DNA of 21,456 bases from Bacillota bacterium (GTDB taxonomy: Bacteria > Bacillota > Bacilli > Paenibacillales > Paenibacillaceae), in assembly GCA_023386495.1 (NCBI GenBank), contig JAEWJS010000048.1, positions 1-21,456 of the forward strand, given 5' to 3'. The notes below the pieces were generated by a model. It was not told the origin of the DNA. It saw nothing but the letters and a program-made list of their open reading frames with translations, and did no database searches. Within the stretch, counting starts at the first letter, position 1; the number at the start of each line of letters is the position of its first letter. Shown piece by piece: positions 1 to 6,838 of this stretch. The position numbers and the translations under genes were made by a program.

Positions 1-1
1 G

Positions 2-913
2 TTCGACCCCCGCGCGGCGGGATATGACGATCCGGTCCTTGTCGCGGCGACCGATGGCGTCGGTACCAAGCTGCGCATTGCCATTGACACCGGCCACTTG
101 GACGGCATCGGTCAGGATCTGGTCGCCATGTGCGTCAACGACCTGGTCTGCCAGGGCGCGGAACCCCTGTTCTTCCTGGATTATTTCGCCACCGGCAAGC
201 TGTCGGTCGATGAGGGCGCGCGCGTCGTCGAAAGCATCGCTCGCGGCTGCAAGGCGGCCGGTTGCGCCCTGATCGGCGGCGAGACGGCCGAGATGCCGGG
301 CATGTACGGCAAGGACGAGTACGACATCGGCGCGTTCACGGTCGGCATCGTCGACAAGAAGAAAATTATCGACGGCAAGACGATCGCGGCCGGCGATGCG
401 GTCATCGGGCTCGCATCCAGCGGCGTGCATAGCAACGGCTTCTCGCTCGTGCGCAAGCTGCTGCTCGAGCAAGCAGGCTATTCGCTGCATGACACGCTTC
501 CTGAACTCGGCGGCGCCAAGCTTGGGGACGAGCTGCTGACGCCGACCAAGCTGTATGTGAAGCCGGTGCTCAAGCTGATCGAATCGATTCAAGTCAAAGG
601 TATGGCTCATATTACGGGCGGCGGCTTCATCGAGAACATTCCGCGCATGCTGCCGGAGGGCGTCAACGTCGAGATCGAATACGGCTCGTGGCCGATTCTG
701 CCGATCTTCCAGCTCATGCAGGAGAAGGGCGCGATCAGCAACCGCGACATGTTCACGACGTTCAATATGGGCATCGGCCTCGTGGCCGTCGTGCCGGCAG
801 AGCAAGCCGAGCAAGCGCTCGCCGAGTTGGCCGCAATGGACGTCGCCGCCTACCGGATCGGCACCGTGACGAAGGGCGAGAAGGTCGTCACGTTCTCGGG
901 AGCGGACGTGTAA
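2..913 (+). CDS. purM: Phosphoribosylformylglycinamidine cyclo-ligase (PurM), 5' end cut by window
   Basis: PurM closes the imidazole ring: it uses ATP to turn formylglycinamidine ribonucleotide (FGAM) into aminoimidazole ribonucleotide in the cytosol. The reading frame is open from base 2, so about 45-50 N-terminal residues lie outside the window; 303 residues are visible. Family hallmarks are clear: the DGVGTKL nucleotide-binding segment near the visible start, then VAMCVNDL, GAEPLFFLDYFATGKL, GGETAEMPGMY, SSGVHSNGFSLVRK and HITGGGFIENIPRMLP, in the usual order, with the normal C-terminal AIRS domain. The stop overlaps the purN start by one base (TAATG), so the two are translationally coupled. 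Only the missing 5' end limits the call. Confidence 0.97.
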   Translation, partial: FDPRAAGYDDPVLVAATDGVGTKLRIAIDTGHLDGIGQDLVAMCVNDLVCQGAEPLFFLDYFATGKLSVDEGARVVESIARGCKAAGCALIGGETAEMPGMYGKDEYDIGAFTVGIVDKKKIIDGKTIAAGDAVIGLASSGVHSNGFSLVRKLLLEQAGYSLHDTLPELGGAKLGDELLTPTKLYVKPVLKLIESIQVKGMAHITGGGFIENIPRMLPEGVNVEIEYGSWPILPIFQLMQEKGAISNRDMFTTFNMGIGLVAVVPAEQAEQALAELAAMDVAAYRIGTVTKGEKVVTFSGADV

Positions 914-1539
914 TGGGCAAGCTTAAGATAGCGGTATTCGCTTCCGGTCAGGGGACGAATTTTCAAGCGCTGGCAGATCGCGCGGCGGCAGGAGAGCTCG
1001 ATGCTTCCATCGAGCTCTTGGTCTGCGACAAGCCGGGCGCGCCTGTCGTCGGCCGGGCGGAAGCGGCAGGCATCGACGTGCTGCTGTTCGTGCCGAAGGA
1101 ATTCCCTTCGCGCGAGGCGCATGACCGCTTCATCATGAAAGAGCTGGAGCGGCGGGGCATCGAACTGATCGTGCTGGCCGGCTACATGCGGATCGTCTCC
1201 GATGTGCTGGTTGCCGGGTACGACGGCCGGATGATCAACATTCATCCGGCGCTGCTGCCTTCTTTTCCAGGGATCAATGGCATTAAGCAAGCGCTCGATT
1301 ACGGGGTGCGCGTGACCGGCGTTACGGTGCATTATGTCGATGGCGGCATGGACACGGGCCCGATCATTGCGCAGAAGGCGGTCGAAGTGCTGCCCGGCGA
1401 CGACGAGGAGTCGCTCGCCATCCGCATTCATGAGGCCGAGCGGCATCTGCTGCCGTGGGTCGTCAGCGAGATCGCAGCCGGACGGGTCAAGCTGGAAGGC
1501 CGGCATGTTACGATAAGCAAGGTACACAGGAGGGAATAG
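913..1539 (+). CDS. purN: Phosphoribosylglycinamide formyltransferase (PurN)
   Basis: PurN moves a formyl group from 10-formyl-tetrahydrofolate to glycinamide ribonucleotide, the third step of purine synthesis. The 208-residue length is normal for the family. The N-terminus (IAVFASGQGTNFQAL) is the GAR-binding loop. The catalytic set is visible: N109 and H111 in NIHPALLPSFPG, and D147 in DGGMDTGPII. The ATG at 913 is chosen because it overlaps the purM stop by one base and gives the standard N-terminus; longer versions of the frame would run into purM. One small oddity is INGIKQAL after the HPALLPSFPG motif, where many homologues have a histidine-alanine pair. Confidence 0.96.
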   Translation: MGKLKIAVFASGQGTNFQALADRAAAGELDASIELLVCDKPGAPVVGRAEAAGIDVLLFVPKEFPSREAHDRFIMKELERRGIELIVLAGYMRIVSDVLVAGYDGRMINIHPALLPSFPGINGIKQALDYGVRVTGVTVHYVDGGMDTGPIIAQKAVEVLPGDDEESLAIRIHEAERHLLPWVVSEIAAGRVKLEGRHVTISKVHRRE

Positions 1540-1546
1540 ATTAATC

Positions 1547-2725
1547 ATGAGCCAAGCTAACGAGATCCATCTGCGTTACGGTATGAATCCGCATCAAGGG
1601 CAAGCGAAGCTGTCGAATAACGGCAAGCCGCTGCCGATCCGCGTCGTGAACGGCGATCCAGGCTTCATCAACCTGCTGGACGCGCTCAATGCGTTCCAAC
1701 TCGTGCGGGAACTGCAGCATGCGACGGGCCTGCCTGCGGCAGCTTCGTTCAAGCATGTCAGCCCGGCGGGCGCGGCCGTGTATGCGCCGCTGACGCCTGA
1801 GCTCGCCAAAGCGTACTTCGTCGACGGCATGGAGCTGTCGCCGCTCGCGACGGCCTACGCGCGTGCGCGCGGCGCGGACCGCATGTCCTCGTTCGGGGAC
1901 GCGGCTGCGCTGAGCGACGTCGTGGACGCATCTACCGCAACGTTGCTGAAGCGCGAAGTGTCCGACCTTGTCGTGGCACCCGGCTACACCGAGGAAGCGC
2001 TGGCGATTCTTCGCGAGAAGAAGGGCGGCAAGTATCTCGTGCTCGAGATCGATCCCGACTATGTGCCGGAGCCGGTCGAATCCCGCAACCTGTTCGGCTT
2101 GACGCTGACGCAGGAGCGCAACAGCGCGATGCTGGACGATTCCGCCTTCGAGAAAATCGTGACCGCGAATAAGGATCTTCCGGACAATGCGAAGCGCGAC
2201 TTGCTCGTGGCGCTGATCACGTTGAAGTATACGCAATCCAATTCGGTCTGCTATGCGTTGGACGGCCAGACGATCGGCATCGGCGCCGGGCAGCAATCGC
2301 GGATTCACTGCACGCGGCTGGCAGGCGACAAGGCCGACCGCTGGTATCTCCGTCAGCACCCGACGGCGCTGAACATGAAGTTCCGTGCAGGCTTGGCCCG
2401 CGCCGAGCAGAACAACGCGATCGACCTCTGGCTGGAAGACGTGCTGACGCCGTTCGAGCAAGCCAGCTGGGAGCAGTGCTTCGAGGAAGTGCCTGCACGC
2501 CTTACGCCGGAGCAGAAGCGCGAATGGCTGCAAGGGCTGACAGGCGTGTCGTACGGTTCGGACGCGTTCTTGCCGTTCCGCGACAACCTCGACCGTGCGA
2601 GCCGCAGCGGCGCGAAGTACGTCATTCAAGCCGGCAGCTCGATGCGCGACGAAGAGGTTGTGCAGGCGGCGAACGATTATAATATGGTGATGGTATACAG
2701 TGGTGTCCGTTTGTTCCACCACTGA
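1547..2725 (+). CDS. purH: AICAR transformylase only (PurH C-terminal domain as a stand-alone protein)
   Basis: This enzyme formylates AICAR with 10-formyl-tetrahydrofolate to give FAICAR, the penultimate step to IMP. Bifunctional PurH proteins are about 510-590 residues and carry an N-terminal IMP cyclohydrolase domain (MGS fold) of roughly 200 residues. Here the protein has 392 residues and begins directly with the transformylase domain (LRYGMNPHQ). The catalytic pair K69-H70 lies in FKHVSPAGAAV, matching K266-H267 of the human enzyme. TQSNSVCYA and IGAGQQSRIHCTRLAGDKA are also intact. AGGAGGG at about 1530 precedes the ATG with suitable spacing, and no cyclohydrolase sequence lies upstream because purN ends 7 bp before. 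The missing activity is supplied by the next gene at 3514. Stand-alone forms of this length occur in some Clostridia, so this is a known architecture rather than a fragment. Confidence 0.94.
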   Translation: MSQANEIHLRYGMNPHQGQAKLSNNGKPLPIRVVNGDPGFINLLDALNAFQLVRELQHATGLPAAASFKHVSPAGAAVYAPLTPELAKAYFVDGMELSPLATAYARARGADRMSSFGDAAALSDVVDASTATLLKREVSDLVVAPGYTEEALAILREKKGGKYLVLEIDPDYVPEPVESRNLFGLTLTQERNSAMLDDSAFEKIVTANKDLPDNAKRDLLVALITLKYTQSNSVCYALDGQTIGIGAGQQSRIHCTRLAGDKADRWYLRQHPTALNMKFRAGLARAEQNNAIDLWLEDVLTPFEQASWEQCFEEVPARLTPEQKREWLQGLTGVSYGSDAFLPFRDNLDRASRSGAKYVIQAGSSMRDEEVVQAANDYNMVMVYSGVRLFHH

Positions 2726-2737
2726 TGGGCCGCTTGG

Positions 2738-2869
2738 GATGACGAAGCGGATGCTGACGGAGCTTACTCGGCGTCGAATCTTGGATCGCTAGCGAAACTT
2801 CCGGTGCTCACGTAGGTCTGCCTACGCTCCGCTCCTCATTTTCTACTATCGTCCAACCTTCTCGGTCCT
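2738..2869. repeat. Hairpin-containing intergenic repeat, copy A
   Basis: This is a 132-bp element starting GATGACGAAGCGGATGCTGA and ending CTTCTCGGTCCT. It is nearly repeated at 2894-3060. A small hairpin sits in the middle (GTAGG, four-base loop, CCTAC). It is flanked by GGTGCTCAC and GCTCCGCTCCTCATTTTCTA. It begins 12 bp after the purH stop. The layout resembles hairpin repeats that I associate with Paenibacillaceae intergenic DNA, but that link is recollection and unverified. No open frame in it looks like a gene. Confidence 0.7.
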
Positions 2870-2893
2870 CCCAACCGGCCTTGGTTCGGCTGT

Positions 2894-3060
2894 GATGACG
2901 AAGCGGATGCTGACGGAGCTTACTCGGCGTCGAATCTTGAACGCTGGCGAAAATTCCGGTGCTCATGTAGCTTTGACTACAAGCGTATGCTTCCGATGTG
3001 CGTTTCTTACGAAACGCTGGAGCTCCTCATTTTCTACCATCGTCCAACCTTCTCGGTCCT
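2894..3060. repeat. Hairpin-containing intergenic repeat, copy B (with about 35 bp insertion)
   Basis: This copy has the same ends as copy A (2738-2869) and is nearly identical over the first 45 bp and the last 40 bp. The middle is longer by about 35 bp. Copy A has one hairpin there; copy B has three: GTAG/CTAC, AAGC/GCTT, and CGTTTC/GAAACG with a TTAC loop. The two copies are separated by 24 bp. The extra hairpins look like an insertion inside an existing element, but the direction of change cannot be told from one genome. Confidence 0.7.
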
Positions 3061-3513
3061 GACAGTCGAACTTTATAGAACAATCGCCTTGGGGGCGATT
3101 GAGGCCCACCGCGAAATAGCGTCATAAAGTACATCTAATTTGCTGTGGTGGCTTGGTTGAGGGGAATAGTGGGGAAAAGTGCAGCTATTTTCGACGAAAT
3201 GGCGGAAATGGCGAGAATGCGGCGTAATAGTGGTACTATTCTGCGCTAATCGTTCGGACGAGGCACAATCTGCAAAATTAGTGGTAGGAAATGCAGCTAT
3301 TGCGGCGGCGCTTGGTGCGCGGTGCGAATAATGCGAGCGGAGCTTGCGGTTGCGGTGGGCAACCTGCGGCGAGCACAGTAAGGGAGCAAGTTAGTCAACG
3401 GACGAGCTCCGCCATTCGTGCTGATGCGGGCGCCGTACAGGTGCAGCAAGGTCGTCCCGAACAGCATTTGAAATATAGCCAGGCGAATTGTTAATCGAAG
3501 GAGTGCAACCTTA
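3061..3513. other. Non-coding spacer inside the purine operon
   Basis: No convincing gene is present; the frames found here lack ribosome sites and family motifs. A short hairpin lies at 3081-3101 (CAATCGCC, five-base loop, GGCGATTG), with no T-run on either side, so it is not a typical terminator. A motif of the form TGCAGCTATT occurs at about 3180 and again at about 3292, followed by GC-rich DNA. The ribosome site of the next gene (AAGGAG, 3498-3503) ends the stretch. I see no convincing promoter. Confidence 0.5.
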
Positions 3514-4248
3514 ATGTCTACGACATCCATCCGCGCAGCGGCGGAGCAGACGATCGGCGAGCTCGGGCAGAACAGCTACCCTGGCCGCGGAATCGTCATC
3601 GGACTCACGCCGGACGGCACGCGGCTGATGCAAGTTTATTGGATCATGGGACGCAGCGAGAACAGCCGCAACCGGATCTTCGTGCAGGAGGATAACGGCT
3701 TCGTCCGTACCGAGGCTGCCGATCCGGCCAAGCTGTCCGATCCGTCGCTGATCATCTACTACCCGGTGAAGCATGCGGGCAGCACGCACATCGTCACGAA
3801 CGGCGATCAGACCGACACGATCCACGAGGCGATCACGGCAGGCGGCACCTTCGAAGGGGCGCTCGCGACGCGCACGTTCGAGCCGGACCCGCCGAACTTC
3901 ACGCCGCGTATCTCGGGCATCGTGGAGCTGGGCAGCAATCAAGCAGCGTACAAGCTGTCGATCTTGAAATCGACGCTGAACGACGAAGCCTATACGCAGC
4001 GCCACTACTTCCACTACGAGCAGCCGATCGCGGGCTTCGGACACCTCATCCATACGTATGTGGGCGACGGCAATCCGCTGCCATCGTTCGCAGGCGAGCC
4101 GAAGCTGGTGCCGCTGTTCGATGATGCCGAGGAGACGGCCCGCTATTATTGGAGCCTGCTGAATGAGGACAACCGCATCTCGCTGCTCGTCAAGACGATT
4201 CCGCTGCAAGGCGGCGAGCCGGCGGTCACGATTATCAACAAGCACTGA
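3514..4248 (+). CDS. PurO-like IMP cyclohydrolase (archaeal-type, IMP_cyclohyd family)
   Basis: The product, 244 residues, resembles the PurO-type IMP cyclohydrolase family, which closes FAICAR to IMP, the last step of the pathway. The visible signatures are LGQNSYPGRGI (Y22-G26), YWIMGRSENSRNRIF (about residues 42-56) and VTNGDQTDTIHEAI (N96; TDTI 100-103). The last of these matches the NGSHTDTI-type block I recall in archaeal PurO. The fold is unrelated to the cyclohydrolase domain of PurH. Placement between a domain-truncated purH and purD is strong support: the operon would otherwise lack this activity. AAGGAG lies 10 bp before the ATG. It is longer than archaeal PurO (about 200 residues), as bacterial members of the family are. 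Enzyme activity is inferred from family and context. Confidence 0.88.
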   Translation: MSTTSIRAAAEQTIGELGQNSYPGRGIVIGLTPDGTRLMQVYWIMGRSENSRNRIFVQEDNGFVRTEAADPAKLSDPSLIIYYPVKHAGSTHIVTNGDQTDTIHEAITAGGTFEGALATRTFEPDPPNFTPRISGIVELGSNQAAYKLSILKSTLNDEAYTQRHYFHYEQPIAGFGHLIHTYVGDGNPLPSFAGEPKLVPLFDDAEETARYYWSLLNEDNRISLLVKTIPLQGGEPAVTIINKH

Positions 4249-4275
4249 TCGAGATACTAAGGGGGAGCTGAACAC

Positions 4276-5544
4276 GTGAAGATTCTAGTCATTGGCGGCG
4301 GCGGGCGCGAGCACGCCATCGTCTGGGCGCTGTCGAAGAGCGACAAGGTCTCCAAGCTCTATTGCGCTCCGGGGAATGCCGGCATCGCACAGCTGGCGGA
4401 ATGCGCGCCGATTCCGGTCGACCGGTTCGAGGAGCAGATTCAGTTCGCGAAGGATCATGCGATTGATCTCGTCTTCGTCGGTCCGGACGATCCGCTGGCA
4501 GCGGGCATCGTCGACGCATTCGAGGCGGCAAGCATTCCGGTCTTCGGACCGCGCAAGAATGCCGCCGAGATCGAAGGCAGCAAGATCTTCATGAAGGGCC
4601 TGCTCAAAAAATACGCCATTCCGACTGCGGCATACGAGACGTTCACGGATTATGAAGCGGCGCTCAGCTACCTGCGCGCACAGTCCGTGCCGATCGTCGT
4701 GAAGGCGGACGGCCTCGCGGCCGGCAAAGGCGTCACCGTGGCGCGTACGCTGGAGGAAGCCGAACAGGCGCTACGCGCGATGATGGTGGACAAGGTGTTC
4801 GGCGAGTCGGGCACGCAGGTCGTCATCGAGGAGTTCTTGGAAGGCCAGGAGATGTCGATCCTCGCGTTCGTCGACGGAGAGACCGTGCGCGCGATGGTGC
4901 CGGCGCAGGACCATAAGCCGGTATTCGATAACGATGAAGGTCCGAATACGGGCGGCATGGGCACGTATACGCCGCTGCCGCACATCGATCCGCGCATCGT
5001 GGAGGAGTCGATCGAGACGATCATCAAGCCAACGGCGAAGGCGATGGTCAGCGAGGGCCGGCCGTTCCGCGGCGTGCTGTTCGCAGGCCTCATGATCACG
5101 AAGAACGGGCCGAAGACGATCGAATTCAACGCGCGCATGGGCGATCCCGAGACGCAGGTCGTGCTGCCGCGCCTGAAGACCGATCTGGTCGACATCATCC
5201 TCGCCGCCGTGAACGGCCGTCTGAACGAGCTGGAGATCGAATGGCAGGAGGAAGCCGCCGTATGCGTCATCCTCGCATCGGAAGGCTATCCGGCCTCCTA
5301 TCCGAAAGGCCGCGTCATCAGCGGTCTGGAGGCAGCCGAGCAAGCCGGCGCGCTCGTGTTCCACGCAGGCACTTCGACGAATGGCGAAGGCGAATTCGTG
5401 ACGAACGGCGGACGCGTGCTCGGTGTCGTCGGCAGAGGCCGCGACATTGCCGAGGCGCGCAATCGCGCGTACGAAGCAGCAAGCCTGATTCATTTTGACG
5501 GCGTGCACTACCGCAAGGACATCGCAGCCAAGGCACTCCGATAA
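4276..5544 (+). CDS. purD: Phosphoribosylamine-glycine ligase (PurD, GARS)
   Basis: PurD joins phosphoribosylamine and glycine with ATP to give glycinamide ribonucleotide. The 422-residue length is normal. Hallmarks are VIGGGGREHAIVWAL at the N-terminus, CAPGNAGIAQLAEC, the ATP-grasp lysine segment VKADGLAAGKGVTVA, DHKPVFDNDEGPNTGGMGTYTP and FNARMGDPETQVVLPRL, followed by the GARS C-terminal domain. The start is GTG, preceded at 8 bp by GGGGGAG (4261-4267); no better ATG exists nearby. It follows the cyclohydrolase gene by 27 bp and is the last gene of the operon, as in other Bacilli. Confidence 0.97.
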   Translation: MKILVIGGGGREHAIVWALSKSDKVSKLYCAPGNAGIAQLAECAPIPVDRFEEQIQFAKDHAIDLVFVGPDDPLAAGIVDAFEAASIPVFGPRKNAAEIEGSKIFMKGLLKKYAIPTAAYETFTDYEAALSYLRAQSVPIVVKADGLAAGKGVTVARTLEEAEQALRAMMVDKVFGESGTQVVIEEFLEGQEMSILAFVDGETVRAMVPAQDHKPVFDNDEGPNTGGMGTYTPLPHIDPRIVEESIETIIKPTAKAMVSEGRPFRGVLFAGLMITKNGPKTIEFNARMGDPETQVVLPRLKTDLVDIILAAVNGRLNELEIEWQEEAAVCVILASEGYPASYPKGRVISGLEAAEQAGALVFHAGTSTNGEGEFVTNGGRVLGVVGRGRDIAEARNRAYEAASLIHFDGVHYRKDIAAKALR

Positions 5545-5573
5545 TTTGCATAATCGCAACCTGAACGACAAGA

Positions 5574-5614
5574 AGCTGTCAGCACCCTTATAGGGGATGC
5601 TGACAGCTCTTTTT
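5574..5614 (+). terminator. Rho-independent terminator of the purine operon
   Basis: An 11-bp perfect stem (AGCTGTCAGCA / TGCTGACAGCT) encloses CCC/GGG pairs and is followed by CTTTTT, 29 bp after the purD stop. There is no T-run on the minus-strand side, so it acts mainly on the plus strand. Confidence 0.9.
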
Positions 5615-5626
5615 GCATAATCGACA

Positions 5627-5746
5627 CTATTCCTTCTGGAACAGGTGCATCCGGTCCTTCCACACGAGCAGGATCGCGACGGCGCAGCCTCCAAGCAGCG
5701 AGACCGGCAGCCAGTGCGCTGCCAGCCAATCCATCCAGTTATGCAT
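5627..5746 (-). CDS. Possible 39-residue single-pass membrane peptide downstream of sspI
   Basis: A 39-codon frame starts at an ATG 17 bp after the sspI stop on the same strand. It encodes an N-terminal Trp-rich segment (MHNWMDWLAAHW), one hydrophobic stretch of about 17 residues (roughly 13-30) and a charged tail (WKDRMHLFQKE). That layout suits a small single-pass inner-membrane protein. The start has only a weak G-rich sequence upstream and no clear AGGAGG, so coupling to sspI translation would be needed. I do not recognise a family. It fills the gap between sspI and the purD terminator neatly. It could be chance. Confidence 0.4.
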   Translation of the reverse strand: MHNWMDWLAAHWLPVSLLGGCAVAILLVWKDRMHLFQKE

Positions 5747-5763
5747 GCCCAACCCGTCAAGAC

Positions 5764-6000
5764 CTATTGCGTCGCTTGCATCGGGGGCGGCGTGGTGGCG
5801 AGGTAGTGATGAAGCGTACCGACGAGCTTTTGCTGCGTAGGGCTGTCACTGTCCTTCCAGATCAATTCGAATAAGACCCCGAGTCCCGGCAGCGTCCGCT
5901 CGTCGTTGCCGATGGAGCTCTCGATAACGTCGACCAGCTCCTCCTCTGACTTGTCATGCACCCGTTGGATGATCGCTTGCCGCAGATTGAGCGTGTTCAA
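5764..6000 (-). CDS. sspI: Small acid-soluble spore protein SspI
   Basis: SspI is a minor spore-core protein made in the forespore. The 78-residue product carries the family core LNLRQAIIQRV at residues 4-14 and LPGLGVLFELIW at 38-49, closely like Bacillus SspI (about 71 residues), with a slightly longer C-terminus ending in a Pro-rich tail. The start is read as TTG at 6000-5998, because GGAGGG (6014-6009) lies 8 bp upstream and the SspI family begins at this Leu-Asn-Leu segment; the in-frame upstream extension to 6102 would run through the promoter. A sigma-G-type promoter lies about 50 bp upstream. It marks the host as an endospore former. Confidence 0.92.
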   Translation of the reverse strand: MNTLNLRQAIIQRVHDKSEEELVDVIESSIGNDERTLPGLGVLFELIWKDSDSPTQQKLVGTLHHYLATTPPPMQATQ

Positions 6001-6052
6001 TTCCGTATCCCTCCGTCCAAGGTATCGTGCACAGCCGAAGTATCTCGGGATA

Positions 6053-6082
6053 TAATATGTCCATCGGCCGCGGTTTTCATCC
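6053..6082 (-). promoter_or_regulatory. Sigma-G-type forespore promoter of sspI
   Basis: On the minus strand, GGATG (6082-6078), an 18-bp spacer and CATATTA (6059-6053) match the sigma-G pattern GHATR-N18-CATNHTA, except for one base in the -35. Transcription would start near 6046, leaving a leader of about 45 nt before the sspI TTG start. The match is read by eye. Confidence 0.6.
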
Positions 6083-6112
6083 TTGCGCAAGACCAATCCC
6101 ATGGCGGCATTG

Positions 6113-6121
6113 TGCTATAAT
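6113..6121 (+). promoter_or_regulatory. Extended -10 promoter of ktrA
   Basis: TGCTATAAT at 6113-6121 (TGn plus a perfect TATAAT) lies 36 bp before the ktrA start, which fits a sigma-A extended -10 promoter. No good -35 lies 17 bp upstream. A second perfect TATAAT at 6051-6056, with TGCACA 17 bp upstream, is an alternative that overlaps the sspI promoter on the other strand. Confidence 0.55.
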
Positions 6122-6157
6122 GGATGCACGCAATGCCAAGGGAAGGGAGCGGTTCAA

Positions 6158-6838
6158 TTGGCGAGAAAACAATACGCGGTCATCGGCATGGGGCGGTTCG
6201 GCTCAAGCGTGGCCAAGGCCTTGTTCAAACTTGGCTTCGAAGTGATGGCCATGGACGACAGCGAACAGCGCATCCACGACGTCGTGAACAGCGTGACGCA
6301 TGCGGTAACGGTCGATTCGACGGACGAGGAGGCGCTTCGGGCGCTCGGCATACGCAATTTCGACGTTGTCGTGGTCGCGATCGGCCAGGATATTCAAGCG
6401 AGCATCCTGACGACTCTCATCCTGAAGGACATGGGCGTGCCCTATATTATCGTCAAGGCGCAGAACGAGCTGCACGGCAAGGTGCTCAGCAAGATCGGGG
6501 CCGACAAGATCGTATACCCCGAGCGGGACATGGGCCTGCGCGTCGCGCATCATCTCATCTCGCCGAACATTCTCGACTTCATCGAACTCTCGGACGATCA
6601 CAGCATCGCCGAATTGAAGGCGCCGGACAGCATGATCGGCAAGAACTTGAAGCAGCTCGACATCCGCGCCAAGTTCCGGTGCAACGTCATGGCGATCAAG
6701 ACCGGGGACAAGATGAACATCTCGCCGCATGCGGAAGACCCGATCAAGCCGGATGACGTGCTCGTCATCGTCGGCAAGAACTCGGACCTCGCGCAGTTGG
6801 AAATCCACTATTCGGAAGGCAGATCACGACATGAATAA
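6158..6838 (+). CDS. ktrA: KtrA/KtrC-type potassium uptake gating subunit (RCK protein)
   Basis: KtrA-type proteins form a cytosolic RCK ring that gates the KtrB/KtrD potassium channel in response to ATP/ADP, with c-di-AMP binding the C-domain. The 226-residue product begins ARKQYAVIGMGRFGSSVAKAL, with the GxGxxG Rossmann motif at G10, G12 and G15. It continues with the acidic residues of MAMDDSEQ after strand 2, AIGQDIQASILTTLILKDMG, and an RCK_C domain from about residue 140 to the end (IAELKAPDSMIGKN to DDVLVIVGKNSDL). Length fits Bacillus KtrA/KtrC (about 221). The TTG start at 6158 is chosen because AAGGGAG lies 8 bp upstream and it gives the family N-terminus; the upstream extension covers the promoter. 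No KtrB-like membrane partner is in the window. It overlaps the next gene by 8 bp. Confidence 0.93.
   Translation: MARKQYAVIGMGRFGSSVAKALFKLGFEVMAMDDSEQRIHDVVNSVTHAVTVDSTDEEALRALGIRNFDVVVVAIGQDIQASILTTLILKDMGVPYIIVKAQNELHGKVLSKIGADKIVYPERDMGLRVAHHLISPNILDFIELSDDHSIAELKAPDSMIGKNLKQLDIRAKFRCNVMAIKTGDKMNISPHAEDPIKPDDVLVIVGKNSDLAQLEIHYSEGRSRHE

Noticed and set aside
1541..2722. 393-codon minus-strand frame opposite purH
   Set aside because: It is a shadow caused by GC-rich third codon positions; composition is Arg/His/Val-rich without motifs, and the plus-strand gene is certain.
3081..3101. Terminator inside the purine operon
   Set aside because: The 8-bp stem has no T-run on either strand, so it is noted only as a hairpin.
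3291..3530. Small frames on both strands in the purine operon gap
   Set aside because: They lack ribosome sites at their starts and have low-complexity composition; the minus frame covers the ribosome site and start of the cyclohydrolase gene.
4771..5760. 329-codon minus-strand frame opposite purD
   Set aside because: It lies over the well-supported purD and shows no family motif.
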